From the NCBI GenBank assembly GCA_039707465.1, contig CM077648.1, forward strand, positions 18,511,619 through 18,575,618: a stretch of 64,000 nucleotides of DNA, written 5' to 3'. Made by a program: the position numbers and the translations under genes. This document shows positions 43,313-53,843 of the stretch, one piece after another (position 1 is the stretch's first letter; every line of letters begins with the position of its first letter). This DNA is from Rhabdophis nuchalis (taxonomy: Eukaryota > Chordata > Lepidosauria > Squamata > Natricidae). The notes beneath the pieces were generated by a model. That model was given only the letters and a program-made list of their open reading frames with translations. It had not been told where the DNA came from and made no database searches.

Positions 43313-43824
43313 TATATATCTAGAAATGAATAGTATCATATTCTCTTTTCCATGATGAGCATATCTGCTGGATATGCATTTCTGGAAACAAATCTCACAT
43401 TCGTCTTTTTTTTAAAAAGCAACCAAACCTGTAATGTCTGAATGATGTCTTGACATTTGCCAGAAAAAAGCTTCGGGATAGTTGTTAGATCCTGCATTCT
43501 CAGTTGCTGCGAGGATCTATAGCAGTCCGTGACTGCTTGCTTTAATTTGTCAACATCCAGCAACGCCATTCGATTTCATTCCCTAAAGTCTCTATGAAAT
43601 GGCATCCCAGTGTATCGTGGGAAATTAAAAAGATGGCTCAGGCAAAGCTGCTTCCCAGGGCTGTTGATACCAGATAAGCTCAAATTCAATTTGGGACCCT
43701 CAGCTATAGGTGGGAAGCTCAAGAGAAAACTCTGCTTAGATCTTTGCCCAGTTGACTATCCATTCTTCTCAATGAGCAGGCAACACAACAGATAGAATCT
43801 AGAAGCACTAGCCAGGAACTTCCA
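43313..43824. other. no feature recognised
   Basis: Mixed composition; no TE terminus or RNA gene. Confidence 0.4.
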
Positions 43825-44013
43825 ACCAAGGAAGCCCTCAATTTCTCTGACCCGTGCAGTACATTGGTCCTCAATGGAAGGCAGACTGGTTGCAATAATT
43901 TTTTTCTTCAGTCTTACTAATCCATTGTTTGGATCGCTCCTGTTTGGTTGTTGTACCAAACCAGCCAGTTATAGAAGTATAAATGACAGACTCAATAATT
44001 CTTCTGTATAGAA
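43825..44013 (-). mobile_element. Rex1-like LINE fragment
   Basis: Aligned by eye with 18980-19206. The minus-strand translation includes KKIIATSLPSIEDQCTARVR, comparable to the SLPTIQDTAC region of the 31.3-kb copy. Confidence 0.68.
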
Positions 44014-44124
44014 GGAATTGGAATAGGAATAGGAATAGGAATAGGAATAGGAATATGAATTAGAATAGAATAGAATAGAATAGAATAGAATAGAATAGAA
44101 TAGAATAGAATAGAATAGAATAGA
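44014..44124. repeat. microsatellite (GGAATA)n then (AATAG)n
   Basis: About eight hexamers grade into about fourteen AATAG pentamers. It abuts the CR1 3' end directly. Confidence 0.96.
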
Positions 44125-44715
44125 GTTGGAAGGGACCTTGGATGTCTTCTAGTCCAACTCCCTGCTTAGGCAGGAAACCCTACAGCACTTCAGACAAGTG
44201 GTTAACCAATCTCTTAAAAACTTCCAGTGTTGGAGCATTCACAACTTCTGGAGGCAAGTTGTTTCACTGATTAATTGTTCTAATTGTCAGGAAAGTTATC
44301 CTTAGTTCTAAGTTGCTTTTCTCCTTGATTAGTTTCCACCCATTGCTTCTTGCCTTCCCCTCAAGTGCTTTGGAGAATAGCTTGACTCCCTGTTCTTTCA
44401 ACCCCTGAGATATTGGAACACTGCTATCATGTCTCCCCTAGTCCCCCTTTTCATTAAAGTAGACGTAACCAGTTCCTGCAACCGTTCTTCATATGCTTAA
44501 CCCTCAGTGTCCTAATCATCTCTGTTGCTCTTTTCTGCACTCTTTCTACAGTCGCAACATCTTTTTTACATCATAGTGACCAAAACTGGGTGCTGTGCAA
44601 GTATGGCCTTACCAAGGCGTTATAGAGTAATGTTAACACTTCATGTGATCTTGATTCTATCCCTCTGTTTATGCAGCCTAGAACTGTGTTGACTTTTTTG
44701 GCTTTTTCAATATAA
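44125..44715 (-). mobile_element. CR1 LINE 3' fragment with AATAG expansion
   Basis: The minus-strand tail 'agttggaagggaccttggat' is followed by decayed coding sequence as far upstream as the 'ttatgcagcctagaactgtg' region (LGCINR). It is frameshifted in several places. Confidence 0.88.
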
Positions 44716-44794
44716 CTGTATCAAAAGCTCCTGGACTAGTCTGAGTTTCCTGATTTGAAAACGTTTGTTGTTGTGGTGATGGTAGTGGTGAGTG

Positions 44795-44800
44795 TTATTG

Positions 44801-44862
<62 letters not shown>

Positions 44863-44863
44863 T
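44795..44863. repeat. (ATT)n microsatellite
   Basis: About 21 ATT units. Confidence 0.96.
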
Positions 44864-45639
44864 TAACCCAGCTTCGTATGTATTTTAAATATAACTTTTA
44901 GCAACATCCTTTTTTGTAAGTCTCCTGCTCAAGTGCATCTATTTGGAACCCTGTATCCATTAAAAGAGAACATTCTGACAAATGAGACAATGGGTATCGC
45001 CTGTAGAAAAAGGGCTGTTTAACCCTGAAGTATGTGACGAGCAAATATTGAAGAAAAGAAATGAATTAGGGCATCTTATTTAGAAACAAAGCAAAACCAT
45101 CAGAAATAAATCAGTGAGATGCTTCCTTCTGGCAGGGTAGGGTAAAGATGGAGCATGTTTTATTCATGTCACAAGCTGCTGTTTCACACTGATGCAAATA
45201 AAAAGTAGATGTGAACCAGCGGCTGCTGTCAGAGAGACTGCTGCATGTCTCAGGCAGCTAAGGAAGCACAGCTGGAAGAATGCACAGCTGTAAATCAAAC
45301 TTGAAATGTCTCATGCATTGAGTCCTGGATTGCACTGGCATTAGTGCTTAAGGCAAAATGTCTCTGGAAGAAAAAAAAATGCTGCCAGGCTTTAGACGTG
45401 ACAGTTTAAATGAAACTGAATGATAGAGCAGGCCATGACGTTAAACCAAAGTTATTGTGTAGTGGGCTTCAGTAGGCAAGAACCGGAGCAGCATAGCTGC
45501 AACAGCATTTATTGGCTCAAAAATGGAACTGAGGAAATGCAAGCAAATGCCTGTGATTTATACTCTGGGCCCACAGGGTCTTAACCAATCATAGAACTGG
45601 AAAAAAGTCTGCCCAAATATAAATGTTCTAAATTTCCCT
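44864..45639. other. no feature recognised
   Basis: High-complexity DNA; the block 45190-45440 is repeat-free and balanced in composition, so it could be conserved sequence. That is only a guess. Confidence 0.4.
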
Positions 45640-45810
45640 CCAAAACAGTTGGGGTCATCTAAAGGTTAGTTTCACTTTAACACAGTTAACAGTTAGAGTC
45701 ATCTAAAGGTTAGTTTCACTTTAACAGTTAACGGTTAGAGTCATCTAAAGCTTAGTTTCACTTTAACAGTTAACAGTTAGGATAATCTAAAGGTTAGTTT
45801 CACTTTAACA
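45640..45810. repeat. minisatellite, about 42-46-bp unit, left part
   Basis: The unit is 'gtcatctaaaggttagtttc' + 'actttaacag' + 'ttaacagtta'. Some units carry an extra 'cac', so lengths vary. Four units are left of the hAT insertion. Confidence 0.92.
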
Positions 45811-46192
45811 CAGGGGTCCCCAACCCCCGGTCCGCGGCCCGGTGCCGGTCCGCAGCTTCATAGGAACCGGGCCGCAGGACCGGCGAGGGGGAGGGAGTAG
45901 CCCCCTGGGCAGAGGATGGCTGAGCACGCCTCCACCAGCTCCTTCCGATGGCCACCGCGGTGCACTGCACTTTCCGGGGCTTCCTGGAGTGGCTGGTATG
46001 TCGGCTGGGGAGGTTATCCCACAGCGGGCGGGCGAAGGACCCAAGCTGCGGCTACCTTAAGGTGCTTCCAAAGCCATCCAGGCGCCGCCTCCCTTCCAGC
46101 CCCGTGCGGCGCCCGGACGGAGCTCGGGTCCTTCGCCCGCCCGCTGTGGGATAACCTCCGCAGCCGACATGCTGACTCCTCTGCTGCTTCTC

Positions 46193-46607
46193 CGGGGGGG
46201 GGGGGGAGAGAATGACAGACACACAGAGAGGCAGACTTAGAGAGAGAGAAAGAGAGAGGGGGGGAAACAGACACACACACACACAGAGTGACAGAGATGG
46301 GTGAAGGGAGGAGAGAGACAGATACAGAGGGAGAGAGACAAAAAAACAGAAAGAGAAAGAAAGAAAAATAGAAAAAGAAAGATGAATGGAGGGTGGGAGG
46401 GAGGGAGTGAAGGAAAGAAGGTGGAGGGAGGAGGAAGGGAGGGGTGAAAGAAGGAAGGAAGGAAAGGAAGGAAAGAAAGAAAGAAAAAGAAAGAGGGATG
46501 GAGGGTAGGAGGGAGGGAAGGAAAGAAGGTAGGAAGGGGGAGGGAGGCAATGGAAGGAAGGAAAGGAAAGGAAAGGAAAGGAAAGGAAAGGAAAGGAAGA
46601 AATCTAT
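46193..46607. repeat. purine-rich compound microsatellite
   Basis: G-run, GA, GAAA, GGAGG and finally GGAAA units (46555-46600). Its frames on either strand are low complexity. Confidence 0.92.
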
Positions 46608-46822
46608 TTTCCTATTTCCTTCCACCTCAAGCTACCTGTTTGGTTAACCAGGTTAAAGATCTATTTTTCTCCCAGTGGTCATTTCAAAGGAATCACATCC
46701 TCTGAGTCATTTCCTGGATTCAAACCAGCATCCCAAAGAGTCATGGGCTGCCTTTATATATAACGAGTGCCCATAAATCCATTTTTACCATCTTCAGAAG
46801 ACCAAAGACCAGCCAGAAATGG

Positions 46823-46823
<1 letters not shown>

Positions 46824-46913
<90 letters not shown>

Positions 46914-46914
46914 A
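46824..46914. repeat. (AAAG)n microsatellite
   Basis: About 22 uninterrupted tetranucleotides. Confidence 0.96.
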
Positions 46915-46985
46915 CTTAGGACCACAATTGAGCCCAAAATTTTGGTTGCTAAGCAAGACTGTTAAGTGAATTTCACCACATTTTC
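46915..46985. mobile_element. Tigger-like MITE scrap
   Basis: 'ggaccacaattgagcccaaa' and 'gctaagcaagactgttaagt' match the interior of the 48984 element. Both ends are lost. Confidence 0.6.
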
Positions 46986-47274
46986 CAAGTTGGCCATGCC
47001 CACCAGGTCACATGACAAAACAAAACAGGCCACACCTTTTGGCTCTCAAAAGAAATTTCAGTAGTGGTACTGTTGATATTTGGCTCTATTGACTAATAGG
47101 TTTGCTCACCACTGCCCTAGATGGCCAAGTGAGCCGATCCCCCCCTCCCCCGCATGCGCATGCACTGCCTGTTCCCCCTCCCCCCTCCTCCTCTAGGCCA
47201 GCCGGTCCGCAGAATTTTCTTTAAAATGAAACCGGTCCCTGGTGCAAAAAAGGTTGGGGACCCCTGCTTTAACA

Positions 47275-47505
47275 GTTAACAGTTAGGATAATCTAAAGGT
47301 TAGTTTCACTTTAACACAGTTAACAGTTAGGGACATCTAAAGGTTAGTTTCACTTTAACACAGTTAATAGTTAGGGACATCTAAAGGTTAGTTTCACTTT
47401 AACACAGTTAAATGTTAGGGTCCTCTAAAGGTTAGTTTCACTTTAGCACAGTTAACAGTTAGGATAAGCTAAAGGTTAGTTTCACTTTAATACAGTTAAC
47501 ACAGC
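47275..47505. repeat. minisatellite, right part
   Basis: Five further units of the 45640 array, mostly the longer 'actttaacacagttaacag' version. Confidence 0.92.
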
Positions 47506-47589
47506 TGTATACCTTCAATACTTAACAAAAGTCATATAATTATATATGTCTACATGCATGCATGTATGTATGTATGCATATATGTATGT

Positions 47590-48020
47590 ATTGTATGTAT
47601 GCACATAGCAGAGACATCACCTTACTGACAAAGGTCTGTACAGTCAAAGCTACAGTGTTCCCAGTAGTGGTGCATGGCTGTGTGAATTGGGCCATGTGGA
47701 GGGCTGAACAATGAAGAATGGATGCTTTTGAAGTGGGGTGTTGGAGAAGATTCTTGAAAGTCCCTTGGACTGCAAGGAGATCAAATCAGTCCTTTCCAAA
47801 GGAAATCCAATTTGACTGTTCTTTGGAAGTGCAAATACTAAAGCTTAAACTCAAATACTTTGGCCACCAAATGAGAAGAGAAGATTCATTGGGAAAGACT
47901 CAGATGTGGGGAAAGACTGGAAGCCAAAAGAGAAGGGAATAGCAGAGGATGAGATGGTTAGATAGTGTCATTGATGCAATGAAAAATGAATTTGGGCAAA
48001 TTCTGGGAGAATTTGGAGTG
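47590..48020 (+). mobile_element. BovB (RTE) LINE 3' fragment, main part
   Basis: 'gcagagacatcaccttactg' through LKYFGHQMRREDSLGKTQM and the start of the C-terminal region. It is in plus orientation, opposite to the 14.3-kb copy, and carries frameshifts. Its tail reappears at 48630-48690 ('gttgtaaagagttgggcacg' + 'acttagcaaca'). Confidence 0.85.
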
Positions 48021-48029
48021 CCTGATATC

Positions 48030-48290
48030 AATAGTGGCATTCAGCTGGTTCAGACCGTTACAGGAGCACCAGTAGTGGCACCCTGCAGGTGCGACCCATC
48101 CACCCCGGGGTTATGCCGTCCTATTTAGTCATGTTTTGTAAGCCAAGTGCACATGTGCAAGCCATGCATGTGAGCAAAGTGCATGAGTGGAAGGCCGTAC
48201 AAATGCATGGAAGGCGCGCACTCACATTTTTGGTGTGCGGCAAACCGGTGGTAAAATTATGTGAAACCCACCTCTGCCTGGCATGCTATG
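48030..48290. mobile_element. hAT-like MITE fragment inside the BovB
   Basis: 'gtggcattcagctggttcag' to 'gtgaaacccacctctgcctg' resembles the 6218 family at both ends. The TSD is not clear. Confidence 0.6.
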
Positions 48291-48295
48291 ATCCA

Positions 48296-48636
48296 GGAGG
48301 TTGAGTTTGAGTTTGAGTTTATTGGTTTATTGGCCCGGCTTGTTGGAAGAAAAAGGTTTTGAGAGCACGGCGGAAGGTGCGTAAGTCAGGGATTGTTCTT
48401 AATTCCGGGGGCAATTCGTTCCAGAGGACAGGTGCTCCCATGGAGAAGGCTCTCCCCCTGGGTGTCGCCAGTCAACATTGTCTAGCCGACAGCACCATGA
48501 GGTACCTCTCATGAGGTACAGCACCTCTCTATGGGAGTGTACTGACCGGTGGGAGGCTCTCGGTGGCAGAAGGCAATCTCGTAAGTACCCAGGTCCTAAG
48601 CCATGGAGCGCTTTAAAGATGGTAACCAACACCTTG
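48296..48636 (-). mobile_element. L2 LINE 3' fragment inside the BovB
   Basis: The minus strand reads FKVLVTIFKALHGLGPGYLR and then diverged ORF2 end sequence. The 3' end is a TTGAGTT-type repeat and 'ggcccggcttgttggaagaa'. Confidence 0.82.
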
Positions 48637-48690
48637 AATGAAGGTTGTAAAGAGTTGGGCACGACTTAGCAACAAATGTGTGTATAGCAA
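48630..48690 (+). mobile_element. BovB tail remnant
   Basis: 'gttgtaaagagttgggcacg' followed by 'acttagcaaca' is the usual end of BovB, displaced from its body by the two insertions. Confidence 0.72.
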
Positions 48691-48983
48691 TGTATTTTCA
48701 TCATCATACCATCCTAATACCCTATTTTGTTCATGTCTGTTTTAACTTCTTTGGTTGCTCAGTTGTACCAGCTTTACATGAAGGCAAATAAATCTATTTT
48801 CCAATCCAGGTCATTTCTGCCTGTGTTCAACAAGACTATTCAATCTTCCAGTTCTACTGTAAAATGGCCTGTGTGGGCTTGAAAGTCAAGCAAGTAGGGT
48901 CATCCAGGACATTCTGTGGCTATGCGCTGCCTGGGAATTTAGAAAACATTTCTGTATAACATATTGACAAACTATTCCTTATA

Positions 48984-49409
48984 CAGGCAGTCCTCAGCTT
49001 ATGACCACAACAGAGCCCAGAATTTTGATCTTAAGTCATTGCAAGCCACTACATAACCTGACTTGATTTTATGGCTGTTTTGTAATGGTCATTAAACAAG
49101 TCATTGCAATCACAAGTAAATCACAAAGTTATTAAGAGACCCAGGTGGTCATTAAGTGAATGCAACATATCCAATTGGCATCATCTTTCATGTCTTCTGT
49201 GAGAAAAACACCATCAACTGAATGTGACTCTGAGACATTGCAAATATTCATAAATAAAAGCTGCTTGCCAAGCGTCCAAAATACAATCAGGTGACCATGG
49301 AGTGTGGGAGGTGCAGTAGTCATAACTTTGAGGATGAATTGTAACTTTTTCAGCTTGTCGTAATTTTGAATGGCTGTTAAGCAACCGGTTATTAAGCAAG
49401 GACTATCTG
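48984..49409. mobile_element. Tigger-like MITE, nearly complete
   Basis: A TA precedes CAGGCAGTCCTCAGCTTATG. The right end is 'attaagcaaggactatctg'. Interior blocks are shared with 30313, 39228 and 52566. Confidence 0.85.
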
Positions 49410-49718
49410 TGCTGCTGTCAAGAAAATTGAATGGATGGATTCAGTAACTTACTAGAAACGAAGTTCAGCTTCATTGACAAACAAGTCTAGGGAATATAGT
49501 TCTGCTTACATTGCCAGGTTATTTAGATATAAATAATGGCTCATAATCCAACACCTCTGAACAGACAGTACAATTGTTCTAATCACATATTCTAATATGA
49601 TGGTTTTGAACAGCATAATAGAATATACAACAGCATAGCAAGAAACGACATATATTGTTTTCCTGCTGCTACATTTCCCTTTGTTTGAATATTGGAGGGA
49701 GAAAGAGAAATATAAGTA
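49410..49718. other. no feature recognised
   Basis: AT-rich DNA leading into the GGAT array. Confidence 0.4.
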
Positions 49719-50783
49719 GATGGATAGATGGATGGGTGGGTGGATGGATGGATGGATGGATGGATGGATGAGTGGGTAGATAGATGGATGGATGGATGGA
49801 TGGATGGATGGGTGGGTGGGTGGGTGGGTGGGTGGGTGGGTGGGTGGATGGATGGATGGATGGATGGATGGATGGATGGATGGGTGGCGGGTGGATGGAT
49901 GGGTAGATAGATGGATGGATGGATGGATGGATGGATGGGTGGGTGGGTGGGTGGGTGGGTGGGTGGATGGATGGGTGGATGGATGGATGGATGGATGGAT
50001 AGATGAGTGGGTGGGTAGATGGATGGATGGATAGATGAGTGGGTGGGTAGATAGATGGATGGATGGATGGATGGATGGGTGGGTGGGTGGGTAGATGGAT
50101 GGATGGATGGATGGATGGATATATGAGTGGGTGGGTAGATGGATGGGTGGATAGATGAGTGGGTGGGTAGATAGATGGATGGATGGATGGGTGGGTGGGT
50201 GGGTGGGTGGGTGGGTAGATGGATGGATGGATGGATGGATGGATGGATAGATGAGTGGGTGGGTAGATGGATGGATAGATGAGTGGGTGGGTAGATGGAT
50301 GGATGGATGGATGGATGGGTGGGTGGGTGGGTGGGTGGGTGGGTAGATGGATGGATGGATGGATAGATGAGTGGGTGGGTAGATGGATGGATGGATAGAT
50401 GAGTGGGTGGGTAGATGGATGGATGGATGGATGGATGGATGGATGGATGGGTGGGTGGGTGGGTGGGTGGGTGGGTAGATGGATGGGTGGATGGATGGAT
50501 GGATGGATAGATGAGTGGGTGGATAGATAGATGGATGGATGGATGGATGGATGTGTGTGTGGGTGGGTGGGTAGATGGATGGATGGATAGATGAGTGGGT
50601 GGGTAGATAGATGGATGGATAGATGGATGGATGGATGGATGGATGGATGGATGGATGGATGGATGGGTGGGTGGGTGGGTAGATGGATGGATGAATGGAT
50701 GGATGGATAGATGAGTGGGTGGGTAGATGGATGGATGGATGGATGGATGGATGGATGGGTGGACGGACGGACGGACGAACAGA
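49719..50783. repeat. 1.07-kb GGAT/GGGT/AGAT tetranucleotide array
   Basis: Only tetranucleotides, mixing GGAT, GGGT, AGAT and GAGT. A phrase of type 'gatagatgagtgggtgggta' recurs about ten times at 60-150 bp spacing, separating GGAT and GGGT runs. The 446-codon minus-strand frame is a HPSI/PPTH tetranucleotide translation, not a gene. GGAC units and 'gaacagacacacag' close it. Confidence 0.97.
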
Positions 50784-50802
50784 CACACAGATGAAATAGA
50801 CG

Positions 50803-50922
50803 CAGGGGTCTGCAAAGTTGGCTCTTTTAAGGCTGGTGGACTTCAACTACCAGAATTAATAGGAGAACTCTGGGAGTTGAAGTCCACCAGTCTTAAAAGA
50901 GCAAACTTTGCATAGAACCCTG
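50803..50922. mobile_element. hAT MITE, palindromic
   Basis: Starts CAGGGGTCTGCAAAGTTGGC and ends AACTTTGCATAGAACCCTG. Arms 'ttaaggctggtggacttcaa' and 'ttgaagtccaccagtcttaa' make a hairpin. Flanks aaatagac and aaatagag fit an 8-bp TSD with one mismatch. Confidence 0.86.
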
Positions 50923-50938
50923 AAATAGAGTCTTTTAA

Positions 50939-51160
50939 GAGCCTGTGTGGCGCAGTGGTTAGAATGCAGTACTGCAGGCTACTTCTGCTGATCACCAGTT
51001 TGGGTCTAACCAGCTCAGATGTGATTCCGCCTTCCATCCTTCTGAGGTCAGTAAAATGAGGACTCAGATTGTTGGGGGCAATATGCTGACTCTGTAAACC
51101 ACATAGAGAGGGCTGTGAAACACTGTGAAGGAGTATTCAAGTCTAAGTGCTATTGTTATT
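50939..51160 (+). mobile_element. SINE-2, essentially complete
   Basis: From 'gagcctgtgtggcgcagtgg' through 'gattgttgggggcaatatgc' to 'caagtctaagtgctattg'. The only uninterrupted full copy in the window, so it is the best reference for the family. Confidence 0.9.
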
Positions 51161-51915
51161 ATGATCACAAACCACTGATCAAACTAAAGCACGTTAAAAA
51201 TAAAAGCAGAATAAGAATAAGAATATTTTAATTGGGGGTAATCAGTGGGAACTCAGGATGTGTTTGATTTTACAGAATTCAGCCACATTCAGAGAAACCA
51301 CATCATACCGATTTGATAACTACAACGTACATAGAAAGAGATACATTTTTTTTTCAGGTGGATCCTTGGATTCTTACAGCATAACAGGAAGCTACAACAA
51401 GGACATGAACTGAAATTTTAATGTCCCCTTGACAATACAAGCCTTAGTTTATAGGACATGTTTTTATATTGACCTTTTCCAAAATGGCTTAGTGTTGAAG
51501 GATGCTAAAATTAGTGCCCTTCCGAATTTGGAGATGGTTAAACGATGTAAATATCCTACTCATTTGGAAAGAGGGTTATTTCTATTTCTATGAGGTAGGT
51601 TAGCAATCAGCTCTGAGGAAGCCAACATATTTTACAGCCAAATGGAGCTGAAAACCAGTCTGAAAACTTTAATTACTGGGCCTTTATGACTGTGTTTAGA
51701 CTGGGCTTCTGTTTTCTTCTGCTTAATTACTGCGGTTTTTATTTTCGTGTATTTTCTAAGTCATCTTGAAATTATTTACTGAATTATAATTAGTACATGA
51801 ATTATAAATTTAATGTAAGCTAAGAAGTAGTATTTCCATTTCATCTTTCTTATTCTTAAACAGTCTATCCTGAAAAAAAAAATCCTTGTAGTGGAAATAA
51901 ATCAATTCACTAAGC
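51161..51915. other. no feature recognised
   Basis: AT-rich, single-copy-looking. Confidence 0.4.
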
Positions 51916-52152
51916 ACCGTATTTCCCCAAATATAAGACTGGCTCTTATATTAATTTTTGCTCCAAAAGACGCATTATGGCTTATTTTCCAGTTAGATCT
52001 TTTTTCAGGGAAATACGGTACTCAATGTGCCCTTCTGGCTGATGATTTTAACTGGGCTTTATTTTTGAAGTAGGGCTTAAATTACCAGCATCTTGAAAAG
52101 TCATACTAAGACTTATTTTCTAGTTGAATCTTACTTTAGGGGAAACTGGGTA
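51916..52152. mobile_element. MITE (ACCGTATTTCCCC), possibly two copies
   Basis: ACCGTATTTCCCCAAATATA and GGGAAATACGGTA close the first unit (to 52020). A second decayed half follows with 'aagacttattttctagttga' and 'aggggaaactgggta'. Confidence 0.75.
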
Positions 52153-52399
52153 GGTACTGTAGCTAAGGATATTCACCAAGAGGAGCTCAACCTGAAGTTT
52201 ACAAACTTGTAGCAGGAAATTGCTACCAGATAAAATGTTATCAGTATAATTCTGTAACATACATTAGGGAAATAATGAATAGACTTCTGTTTTGTTTTTT
52301 GCTATTAGCAGCAAAATTGCAAGTAAACAGAAATTGCTACTATTTTATAAATATGAAGCAATGGTTTTGAATAGTGATCTTCTTTATTTTAGACCACAA

Positions 52400-52512
52400 T
52401 AGTGAGAGGTCCTTGGTGCTCTCTGAGCTTGGTTGTTTTCTTAAAGATGTTTCATTACTCAAAAGAGCAAAATCATCAGTGCACTAACCCTGAGCTACAA
52501 ATATTACCTTTT
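52400..52512 (-). mobile_element. repeat E tail with hammerhead-like motif
   Basis: 'gtccttggtgctctctgagc' through 'accctgagctacaaatatta'. This is the same family as 12930-13480, but only one half is present here. Confidence 0.55.
52446..52479 (-). ncRNA. hammerhead-like motif E1
   Basis: Intact CTGATGA (52473-52479) and GAAA (52450-52453) boxes; stem II TTGCTC/GAGTAA with a TTTT loop (6 bp including one G-T pair); possible cleavage after the C of CATC. Stem I is weak (one good pair), and one extra base precedes stem II. Confidence 0.35.
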
Positions 52513-52565
52513 ATTGAGATCACAATAGTGTTTCTCTCTAGGATGATGATACTCTACAAGAAATA

Positions 52566-52921
52566 CAGATGGTCCTTGATTTATTAATTGTTTGGCGTTA
52601 CATAGGACCTCCCTGTGCTCATACTTGGGTGCTTGGAAATTGGCCTGCATTTATGGCAGTTTTCAGCCTTTTATGGTTATGTGTCCAGGTTTTACAACAG
52701 TGTTACCAAAACCCGGTATAGTTCTAGCTTTTAGTAAAATTAGCCTAGATAGAGAATCATTGGTTTGCTTAAGAACTCTACTGCTAACTTAACAAACATC
52801 ACAAAAAAGGTTGTACAATTGACTTGATTGCATGAGTGAACATTTATGAACATCACAACTTATAACCTTGATGGGCAAGCTCTATCACACTCATAATTCA
52901 AGGGCTACCTATATAAATGAG
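52566..52921. mobile_element. Tigger-like MITE, diverged
   Basis: TA then CAGATGGTCCTTGATTTATT; the right end is 'aattcaagggctaccta' and then TA. The interior is poorly conserved compared with 39228. Confidence 0.72.
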
Positions 52922-53817
52922 CATCGTAGATATCTTCTAAGTTACAACTACATATAACAACCCTTTGGGCTACTTTACATCAAATAACTAGTATAGAGAC
53001 TGAATAAACTGCTGAAGGAAATTCTGGGGATGTAGCTGGAGCTAAATTCCAGCTCTCTGTACTGCTGCAATCCCCAAAGGATAATCCAGAAAGCAGTAGA
53101 TAAGAGAAGCAGTGACAGCAGGGCTTAATGTTTGAAGAGAGACCCATTGGGGGAGTATTAAGTACCAGATCTTAGATGCTCCACAGAGAACCTCCAAATG
53201 TCATCCTTTTTTCCCCCTTCAAAGTTCGCCCCATGTGCAAATAGCAAAATGTCCTCCATGACCTCACACAGTCAGGAAACAGAAGGTTGAAGTGGAGTTG
53301 GCATTTCATTTCAATCCTAACTGGAAGATTGAGCTCTTCACACCAGACTGAGTCTGATACCTATTCTGTATCAATGTTAGTGGAAGGTAATGGATCTGAC
53401 TTCCCAGCTAAGTGTGGATTACACCTTTTTATCTTATTATTTTTTTCCTATTGTTTCTGAACATATTAGGTTCAGAATAAACAGTTAACCTTTTTTTCCA
53501 CCAAAACTGTTTGTTTTGCAGTTAAAACACTATCGGGATGGGGAAGAAAAAAAGAACAGACTGTGAAACTATCTGAAAATGAAAATCAAATGTGTAAATG
53601 GCTTTTTATGGAGCTTGTTATATATTCTTCTTTTAGTGTTCCATCAATATATATAATATTACAGATAAATAAGCTGACTGTGGTAGATTTAAAATATGTA
53701 TGAAGTCAGGGTTTTGGACACAACAAATTGCCCTTCTACTCTTTTTTAAAATTGGTAGAGAAGATTATTCACCTCAGCTTAATTAAAAAGTGATACACTT
53801 CTCCAAAGGTGTTTGCA
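52922..53817. other. no feature recognised
   Basis: Mixed composition; no terminus before the GT microsatellite at 53824. Confidence 0.4.
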
Positions 53818-53843
53818 TATATATGTGTGTGTGTGTGTGTGTG

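Larger units (their letters stand above)
45811..47266. mobile_element. 1.46-kb hAT element inside the minisatellite, TSD ctttaaca
   Basis: Ends CAGGGGTCCCCAACCCCC and GGTTGGGGACCCCTG, the same family as 12956-13273 in reverse. A perfect 8-bp TSD ctttaaca is at 45803-45810 and 47267-47274. The interior has an inverted repeat (45998-46170), long purine tracts and a Tigger-like scrap, and no transposase frame. Confidence 0.94.

Noticed and set aside
46014..46625. 203-codon minus-strand frame with FLSFPFLSF repeats
   Set aside because: Purine-tract microsatellite within the hAT element.
49506..50846. 446-codon minus-strand frame rich in His, Pro, Ser, Ile
   Set aside because: It is the translation of the GGAT/GGGT tetranucleotide array; several frames are open for the same reason.
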